A stretch of DNA of 43,219 bases from Candidatus Kapaibacterium sp. (GTDB lineage Bacteria; Bacteroidota; Ignavibacteria; Kapaibacteriales; Kapaibacteriaceae), in NCBI GenBank assembly GCA_018882895.1, contig VERF01000001.1:91286-134504 (forward strand), written 5' to 3'. The notes below the pieces were generated by a model that ran no database searches, was not told where the DNA came from, and worked only from the letters and a program-made list of their open reading frames with translations. The translations under genes and the position numbers were made by a program. Shown piece by piece: positions 37,184 to 43,219 of this stretch (positions are counted from its first letter, which is position 1; every line of letters begins with the position of its first letter).

Positions 37184-38527
37184 ATGCGCGTTGCACTGAC
37201 CACGTTGGGCTGCAAGTTAAACGCCACGGAGACGTCGGCCATCGAGCGCCGCTTTGTCGATGGTGGTCATGAGGTGGTTGAGTATGGACAGCCGGCTGAT
37301 CTGCTTGTGGTGAATACCTGCAGTGTTACCGAGCAGGCCGACACCGAGTGCCGCAAGATCGTGCGTAAGGGGCTTCGTGGCGCCCCCGATGCAAAGGTGG
37401 TCGTTACCGGATGCTATGCTCAGCTGAAGCCCGATGATGTCTTGTCCATTGACGGCGTCAAGGCCGTGGTCGGGACGGCATCGAAACTGCGAATTGCCGA
37501 TATGGCAATGGAGATCCTTGCAGCGCCGCAGAAGATGCGCATCATGGAGCCCCTTACCCGGATGACGCAGTTCACATCGGCCAGATCATCACGTGTGAAT
37601 TCACGTACGAGGGCGTTCATCAAGGTGCAAGATGGCTGTGATTACAGCTGCTCCTTCTGCACGATCCCACTTGCGCGTGGTCCGGCACGAGCAATGCCCC
37701 TTGACCAGTTGCGAGAAGAACTCATCGCTGTTGTGAATGAGGGTTTTTACGAGTGCGTTATCTCCGGCATCAATCTCGGCGAGTACGAGTCTCCAGGCGG
37801 TGAGCGACTCATCGATCTTCTGAGAATGATCGACTCGATGCAGCTTCCGATTCGCGTGCGCTTGGGTTCGATCGAGCCGAATACTCTCACGTCAGATATC
37901 ATCGACGTCGTTGCACAGTCACGGACGATCGTTCCGCATTTTCATATTCCGTTGCAGAGCGGGTCGGGTCGGATACTGCGGGCAATGCGACGTCGATACA
38001 ATCCGGCGATGTACCGATCCGTGATCGAGCGTCTTCACCGGGCATTGCCCGATGCGGCCATCGGTATTGATGTGATCACCGGATTCCCCGGCGAAACAGA
38101 GGTCGAGTTCAATGAAACGGTTTCGCTTCTGCAGAGTCTGCCATGGACCTATCTCCATGTGTTCACGTATTCCGAACGCGCCAATACCGATGCGGCATCG
38201 ATGTCCGATGCGGTTGATGTAGTGGTCCGACGTGAGCGAACGCGCCGCCTGCGCGACCTGAGCGATGTGCGGACGCAGGAGTTTCATCGTTCCCAGCTCG
38301 GTAGCGTGCGAACGTTTCTTCCAGAGGGACACGATCCTTCCACACGCACCTGGACCGGCTGGACGGAGAACCACGTGGCCGTGAGGCTAACCGGTGCAGC
38401 GGACATGCCGAAGCGTCCGATGCGCGTGCTTCTTGTCCATGAGCACTCCGGCGCAGTCGATGCACAGGTGCTCGACGACGCCTCGTTACAGCAACTTTAC
38501 CCATCGTTACGCACAGGTACAGCATGA
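37184..38527 (+). CDS. mtaB: tRNA t6A37 methylthiotransferase MtaB
   Basis: MRVALTTLGCKLNATETSAIERRF...VVNTCSVTEQADTECRKIVRK...KVQDGCDYSCSFCTIPLARGPAR; start trimmed to 37184. Confidence 0.95.
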   Translation: MRVALTTLGCKLNATETSAIERRFVDGGHEVVEYGQPADLLVVNTCSVTEQADTECRKIVRKGLRGAPDAKVVVTGCYAQLKPDDVLSIDGVKAVVGTASKLRIADMAMEILAAPQKMRIMEPLTRMTQFTSARSSRVNSRTRAFIKVQDGCDYSCSFCTIPLARGPARAMPLDQLREELIAVVNEGFYECVISGINLGEYESPGGERLIDLLRMIDSMQLPIRVRLGSIEPNTLTSDIIDVVAQSRTIVPHFHIPLQSGSGRILRAMRRRYNPAMYRSVIERLHRALPDAAIGIDVITGFPGETEVEFNETVSLLQSLPWTYLHVFTYSERANTDAASMSDAVDVVVRRERTRRLRDLSDVRTQEFHRSQLGSVRTFLPEGHDPSTRTWTGWTENHVAVRLTGAADMPKRPMRVLLVHEHSGAVDAQVLDDASLQQLYPSLRTGTA

Positions 38528-39372
38528 AGGTCTTTATCGCCGTCGACATGGAAGGGGCCACCGGTGTGGTCCACAACGATCAGCTCATGCCCGAGGGGCG
38601 GGGTTATGCTGCCGCCCAACGATTACTCACCGGTGACGTGAATGCCGTGATCAATGGCATCTTGAGCATCGATCCAACGGCTGATATTGTTGTGGGCGAT
38701 GGCCACGGGATCATGCGCAACATTCTCCTTGACCAACTTCATCCGTCGGCGCGTCTTGTCGTTGGTTCAGCAAAGCCGTCGAACAAGCCCCTTTGCCAGC
38801 TTGAGGGAGTGCAGTTTGGTGCCGACGTGGGCATGTGTATCGGCTATCATACTATGGCCGGCACGCCTGGTGGACTCTTGGCACATACGTACGTTGGCTC
38901 CCTGATCCGTGAGCTGCGGCTCAATGGACGTCCGGCGGGCGAGGTCGAGGTCAACGCAGCGGTCTTCGGCAGCTACGGCGTGCCACTGGCGATGGTCAGC
39001 GGCAACAGCGAGCTGGAGCAGGAGATCCGCTCGTGGAACCCATCGTCGGTGTTTGTCTCGACAAAGCAGACGCTTGGTCCGACGGCTGCCATCTGTATGA
39101 CTCCCTCGGCCACTCAGGCACTTCTCGAGAAGGGGGCTGCAAAGGCCATTCAAGATCAATCGACTTGGCATCGCTCCCCAAACCGTGTTACGCGCATCGA
39201 AGTCGACACGTATCGACGCGAGCAATGTCAGCGTGCCGTGCTTTGCGAAGGAATCGAGCAGGTGGGGGAGATGACCTTTGCCGCGGAAGCACCGACTGCT
39301 GCTGACGCTTTCCGATTGTTCTGGCGGGCCTGCACCATGGCCATGGATGAGCAGGCAGTCTGGCTTAGCTAA
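38524..39372 (+). CDS. M55 family D-aminopeptidase (DppA-like)
   Basis: MKVFIAVDMEGATGVVHNDQL, VVGDGHGIMRNILLDQLHPSARLVVGSAKP, YHTMAGTPGGLLAHTY. Confidence 0.92.
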   Translation: MKVFIAVDMEGATGVVHNDQLMPEGRGYAAAQRLLTGDVNAVINGILSIDPTADIVVGDGHGIMRNILLDQLHPSARLVVGSAKPSNKPLCQLEGVQFGADVGMCIGYHTMAGTPGGLLAHTYVGSLIRELRLNGRPAGEVEVNAAVFGSYGVPLAMVSGNSELEQEIRSWNPSSVFVSTKQTLGPTAAICMTPSATQALLEKGAAKAIQDQSTWHRSPNRVTRIEVDTYRREQCQRAVLCEGIEQVGEMTFAAEAPTAADAFRLFWRACTMAMDEQAVWLS

Positions 39373-39377
39373 ACGTG
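39347..39377 (+). repeat. Direct repeat copy A: dppA 3' end
   Basis: ATGAGCAGGCAGTCTGGCTTAGCTAAACGTG; matches 42468-42498 at 29/31. Confidence 0.9.
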
Positions 39378-39472
39378 CAAAAAGGTATTGCAGAGATCCG
39401 TTCGCGATACCTCTTTGTCAATCAACGAAACTCCTTCCACATCAACCGACTCATGGTCACCATCATAAACAA

Positions 39473-40822
39473 CTAGCGAGCAAGCAAGAACCGTTGAAAG
39501 AGGAGACTGCGACCGTTTGCACTGAGTTGGATATTCACTGGGGTGTTTGGCATCCCCGGAAGGTTCAGATCTATCTCTTGTTGGCCGGGGTTAGTGATCC
39601 CACAAGCAATTAGCCTACCTTGATCATTATAGACGGACCAATTCACTTCCGTGTAACTGTCAATGAGACCTTCCAAGTACAACTTCGTGCCTATAAGGTT
39701 AGTCTGTTGCTCGGGACGTTCAATGACGCTAGTAGTGCCAATGACATATTCGATTGGCACAACGGCTAGGCCAAATTCATCCAAAACGAGTAGCGAATCG
39801 GCGTCCAGCATTTTGCAGTCTTTGATATATCGCAGGTTGTCTCCTAGACCATCCGGAATAGCAACGAGCCTTGAGGTTCCATCCTTGATGACAGCTATCC
39901 CATTCATCATTGCCACTAGCAAAACTCCTTGCACTTCGATCGCTGAATTTGCATACGCAGTCTGATGCGGAATCGTAATGATCGAAGTTAGCCTGGTGGC
40001 AAGATCGTAAGTGGCTATGAACGGAGCATGGATCACGCCTCTGTAGTTCACAGCAGAATAGAAACAATAGATTTTTCCGTTCTTGCCGCTATAGAGAAAT
40101 GAGGGTGTACAGTACTTTGGCATGTCAGCTGGTGCTTCGACCTCTTCGACACTTCCATCAAGCGACAACAGCACCAGATACGTGTGGCCATCGTCAAATC
40201 GTTGAAACGCAGTAGCCAAGCGACCATCAAGTGTCTTGACAACGTTAGTATGTGCGCCTCTACGCGTTATTGTGTCAGAGTATAGCGTGGTTAATCCACC
40301 CTTTGAAGCTATAGCAATGGAGTTTCGTGACGCCGAAGTGAACTTCATAACAGCTCCGTTTACCGTGTCTTGGCGATCTACTTGGTATGACCACAGAGAT
40401 GCTACCAAGCCCACGCCATCAATAATGGAGATGCTACGAGGGTAGGTTTCACGGAGGCCTTCCTTCGAACTGATGACCGACCATTCGCCATTCGGCTCTA
40501 CATATTGGAAACGATCGATTTCACCAATCCATAAAGTGTTGTCACTTGAAAAGTCGACACAGCTCTGATTTGGAATAGTCGCCGAGACTGGGGGGTAGTC
40601 AGAAAGAACCTGCGAAACCCACCTGCCTGACAAAGAGCGAAGGCGCGGCGTTGAATCTCGATCTGCATACAGAATGCTCCATTGCCTTTCACCGAATTGG
40701 TACAACGCACCAGTCACGTTGCCGTCCATCGACAATGATTTGAACGTCGTGTAAGAAACCTGTGTGTACACATTTAGAAATGTGAAGAGCAATAAAATCG
40801 GTAGCAGGTGAAGAGTTCGCAT
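39473..40822 (-). CDS. secreted protein, propeller-like, with putative T9SS C-terminal sorting domain
   Basis: Signal peptide MRTLHLLPILLLFTFLNVYTQ; repeated WxxV/LWIG-type blocks; C-term TKLYLEGLIDSYTEVNWSVYNDQGRLIACG...VNIQLSANGRSLLFQRFLLAR resembles T9SS type A CTD. Confidence 0.7.
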   Translation of the reverse strand: MRTLHLLPILLLFTFLNVYTQVSYTTFKSLSMDGNVTGALYQFGERQWSILYADRDSTPRLRSLSGRWVSQVLSDYPPVSATIPNQSCVDFSSDNTLWIGEIDRFQYVEPNGEWSVISSKEGLRETYPRSISIIDGVGLVASLWSYQVDRQDTVNGAVMKFTSASRNSIAIASKGGLTTLYSDTITRRGAHTNVVKTLDGRLATAFQRFDDGHTYLVLLSLDGSVEEVEAPADMPKYCTPSFLYSGKNGKIYCFYSAVNYRGVIHAPFIATYDLATRLTSIITIPHQTAYANSAIEVQGVLLVAMMNGIAVIKDGTSRLVAIPDGLGDNLRYIKDCKMLDADSLLVLDEFGLAVVPIEYVIGTTSVIERPEQQTNLIGTKLYLEGLIDSYTEVNWSVYNDQGRLIACGITNPGQQEIDLNLPGMPNTPVNIQLSANGRSLLFQRFLLAR

Positions 40823-40827
40823 GTGGG

Positions 40828-41511
40828 TTACTGACAATCGGTTTCGCATGGCTTGGGATTGAATGTTGCCTGGCCTGAACATTCTCCAATTGCTGTCTTA
40901 CCCACCAATGTCGCCTTAGTGTAGGTTGAGCCTGATCCATCACCACTGGAAGCCTCACAAACGTTCCATGTTCTCTTGCAACATTGTGTGCCACAGCTAA
41001 ACCATTTCCAGGACTTAACTTTTTTAGGGCTTACTGTTGTGTGTGGGGGTGGACCAGTCCATCCGCGGTCACAAGCGTACTGCACCTCGTCGGGCAGTGT
41101 ATACTCACATGCCAACCAAATACCGCAAGATGCAACATATGTTTGCACGATTTGGTTCGCTCCATTTGAGCAAGGGGGGACGGTGTACCCGATAGTGCCC
41201 GCGTACTGAGAGATTAAACCAAGTACGAAGTACTCATGAAGTGCATTTCTGTTCCTATGGAAATAGCTCAACGGAGAGTCAAACCCTACGCATCCCCAGT
41301 TTATATTAAAGCCGGTGACGTAAAACTCGCGTACACCATTACAAATGCGTGTTACGTAAGATACGCTTGCATTGCATTCTGGATCGCCAAGTGAAATCGT
41401 TACCGTATTGGCGGTTGACCAAGCGGTGCAATTGGGGTTATCACCGTCACACTGAGCATTTAAAAGTATTGGCGCTGAAAATAAGAGCAATAGGACAAGA
41501 AGCTTCGGCAT
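40828..41511 (-). CDS. secreted cysteine-rich protein of unknown family
   Basis: Signal peptide MPKLLVLLLLFSAPILLNAQ then about 16 Cys in about 208 aa; SD GGAGG; 5 bp upstream of the preceding T9SS-cargo-like gene. Confidence 0.72.
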   Translation of the reverse strand: MPKLLVLLLLFSAPILLNAQCDGDNPNCTAWSTANTVTISLGDPECNASVSYVTRICNGVREFYVTGFNINWGCVGFDSPLSYFHRNRNALHEYFVLGLISQYAGTIGYTVPPCSNGANQIVQTYVASCGIWLACEYTLPDEVQYACDRGWTGPPPHTTVSPKKVKSWKWFSCGTQCCKRTWNVCEASSGDGSGSTYTKATLVGKTAIGECSGQATFNPKPCETDCQ

Positions 41512-41690
41512 ATCTACCTCCAATTGAGAATATGAAGAACCTACGAATTAATTTTTCAATACTCCGAATGGAATACGATGATAATCAGTAATATGATTCA
41601 ATCACAATTTGGCCCATGTGCAAGCGGGTGTTGAGTGGGTGGTAAATATTGGCCAGTCCTAGATTGAGGTGAGAACCTCAGGGAGGCTCG

Positions 41691-41936
41691 ATGAAGAAGT
41701 GTCAGGACGCGGAAGAGCAGATCGTCAAGATCGTGCGTGAGTCTCATGCATACGGAGTGCTCGAGACATCGAAGAAATACAATATCTCGGAAAACACGAT
41801 CTGTATGTGGCGCCGGAAGTACGGAGGTATGGAGCCGAATCAGGTGTCCGAGATGAAGTCGTTGGCCTAGGAGAACGCGCGCTTGAAGCGACTCCTGGCT
41901 GAGCGAGCGTTAGAGATCGACGTCATGAAGGATGTC
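41691..41936 (+). pseudogene. IS3-family transposase OrfA remnant with in-frame amber codon, 3' truncated
   Basis: MKKCQDAEEQIVKIVRESHAYGVLETSKKYNISENTICMWRRKYGGMEPNQVSEMKSLA*ENARLKRLLAERALEIDVMKDV; TAG at 41868-41870; no orfB follows. Confidence 0.85.
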
Positions 41937-42012
41937 CCCGGAAAAAATGGTAGGCATGACCCCTACTTGGAGAACCCATTATTGTAGTATATCATGCAGT
42001 ACATGGAGTAAT

Positions 42013-42330
42013 ATGCTACAATCTATCACACGAACTGACTACCTTGAATCAATCCGGGTGAGATTGGCCGAGTCGCCGGTAGTGGGATTATTGGGCGCAC
42101 GGCAGGTAGGCAAGACAACCCTTGCGGGCAACCCCAGAAAAGCTGTTATCTGAACAAAGTGGTTTGATAATTCTGGATGAGGTACAGCGTTTGCCCGAAT
42201 TGTTCGAGCTCTTACGTCCACTATGCGATGATCCTCAACGCAACGCGGTGTTCCTTCTCTTGGGTAGTGCCTCATGGTAACTCATCAAAGGTGTTTCCGA
42301 GACTCTGGCTGGCAGGATTCAATGTATCCG
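42013..42330 (+). pseudogene. AAA_14/DUF4143-type ATPase remnant
   Basis: MLQSITRTDYLESIRVRLAESPVVGLLGARQVGKTTLA (Walker A), break and frame change, TPEKLLSEQSGLIILDEVQRLPELFELLRPLCDDPQRNAVFLLLGSASW*LIKGVSETLAGRIQ (Walker B, premature TAA at 42278). Confidence 0.85.
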
Positions 42331-42404
42331 CCCGAGCAAGTACATCTGTTATGGCGTGAGAGTGTGACCGAGGTTTGCCGTCACACAATCATGAGGAATG
42401 ATCG

Positions 42405-42467
42405 ATGCGACGGAGTGCAAAGCGAGAGAAGATGTATGCCATGGTGGAGTCGTGGCAACGCAGTGGA
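42405..42467 (+). mobile_element. transposase-associated HTH protein N-terminal stub (IS66 TnpA-like, tentative)
   Basis: MRRSAKREKMYAMVESWQRSG(MS) reads as the start of a transposase accessory HTH and then runs into the dppA-tail repeat. Confidence 0.4.
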
Positions 42468-42498
42468 ATGAGCAGGCAGCCTGGCTTAGTTAAACGTG
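42468..42498 (+). repeat. Direct repeat copy B: detached dppA 3' end
   Basis: ATGAGCAGGCAGCCTGGCTTAGTTAAACGTG; 29/31 identical to 39347-39377. Confidence 0.9.
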
Positions 42499-42568
42499 TG
42501 AATTGGGCGGATCGGGATAGCCAACGCCGACAAGACAGAGTCCATATGCAGGTGCAAGGGAGGTAGGG
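42490..42568 (-). pseudogene. truA 3' remnant (tRNA pseudouridine synthase A C-terminus)
   Basis: Minus-strand reading ...PTSLAPAYGLCLVGVGYPDPPNSHV* matches the typical TruA C-terminal APxxGLxLvxVxYP block; upstream part replaced by Rhs sequence. Confidence 0.65.
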
Positions 42569-43219
42569 ATGCGTTCGGCATGTTCCTTGGCTACCACACT
42601 GACGACTTCAAGCATTCCGGCTCGACGGCCGACGCGGCAACGACCACCGACAACAGCAATACGTGGCACCTCGCTCCTCTGGCATCGCTCCACAACGGCA
42701 ATATCGGAGCCTGGACATGGGGCTCGCGCAACAGCTCTGGCAACAAAGAGAACCTCGCCTCGCGGTACCGGTACGACGTGCTCAACCGTATCCGCGTGGA
42801 CACGCTCAGCACGCGTGCGTCCAACGCATGGACGGCAACGCCGAATTATCGATCTTCGTACACGTACGATGGCAATGGTAATCTCAAGAGCCTCGTTCGT
42901 GTGGATTCGGCAGGGACGCTCATGGACTCGCTCATATACCGCTATCAAACCAACAGGAATCGTCTGACGCATGTGGACGATCCAGGGGGCGTTGCAGGCA
43001 ACCACAGCTTTGACGTGGACGATCAGGACACGAACAACTACACGTACGATGCTACGGGCAACCTGATCGGCGATTCGCAAGAGGGCATCACGAACATCGA
43101 GTGGACGCCGTCGAACAAGATCCGGAGTATCACCAAGGGCAGCACGTCCAAACTGGAGTACACCTACGATGCGATGGGCAACCGCGTGGTCAAGCGCTAC
43201 TACCAGCCGGCCAGCACGC
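42502..43219 (+). pseudogene. Rhs/YD-repeat protein fragment, 5' truncated, running off window end
   Basis: Frame with DAFGMFLGYHTDDFKHSGSTADAATTTDNSNTWHLAPL...YRYDVLNRIRVDTLS...YTYDGNGNLKSLVRVDSAG...YTYDATGNLIGDSQEGITNIEWTPSNKIRSI...YTYDAMGNRVVKRYY; opens after TGA at 42499 with no credible start. Rhs homology begins about 42568. Confidence 0.85.

Noticed and set aside
39383-39412. Inverted repeat AGGTAT...ATACCT after dppA as terminator
   Set aside because: Only 6-bp arms with an 18-nt loop and a weak T-run; not enough to call.
42039-42275. Minus-strand 78-aa ORF in the AAA_14 remnant
   Set aside because: Opposite to clear Walker A/B motifs on the plus strand.
42362-42386. Inverted repeat GTGTGAC-N11-GTCACAC as an IS end
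   Set aside because: Short, isolated, no partner copy or target duplication found.
42493-43080. Long minus-strand ORF (196 aa, 42490..43080) opposite the Rhs region
   Set aside because: Apart from the truA-like last 24 or so residues it is the antisense of YD repeats, with Arg/Val-rich low-complexity translation.
1-43219. CRISPR array, tRNA or rRNA genes
   Set aside because: No regularly spaced repeats or recognisable tRNA/rRNA sequence seen; short tRNAs could still be missed by eye.

Overview
This is a 43.2 kb chromosomal window. Gene content, TAnnTTTG-like promoters and type IX secretion genes suggest a Bacteroidota/Chlorobiota-lineage (FCB) bacterium; this taxonomic call is inference. 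Most of 1-39.4 kb is a compact core chromosome: MoxR/RavA-type AAA ATPase (partial), uvrC, a GH13-like protein, holB, an orphan OmpR-type regulator, a MazG-like protein, rpmG, lon, infC-rpmI-rplT-pheS, a LolD-like ATPase, rimO, coaD, rsmD, a ComEA-like protein, hrcA-grpE-dnaJ, a GH2-like protein fused to a membrane domain, sprA, parA-parB, a thioesterase, porQ, a fused lycopene cyclase, a VWA protein, an Ogg2-like glycosylase, mtaB and a M55 D-aminopeptidase. From 39.4 to 43.2 kb it becomes an AT-richer accessory mosaic: a putative T9SS cargo gene, a novel Cys-rich secreted protein, an IS3 orfA remnant, a decayed AAA_14/DUF4143 ATPase, a transposase-like HTH stub, a second copy of the dppA 3' tip, a truA 3' scrap and a truncated Rhs/YD-repeat gene. 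The best leads are: (1) a GH2-fold protein with both catalytic Glu motifs lost, fused to a Yip1-like membrane domain and divergent from sprA; (2) a recurrent promoter motif 4-6 nt upstream of start codons, predicting leaderless mRNAs; (3) an octamer AGCCCCTT/AAGGGGCT found about 15 times by eye; (4) the island bounded by a 31-bp direct repeat of the dppA 3' end, with layered gene scraps inside. No CRISPR array, rRNA or tRNA was recognised. No searches or computations were run; family calls come from reading the translations.
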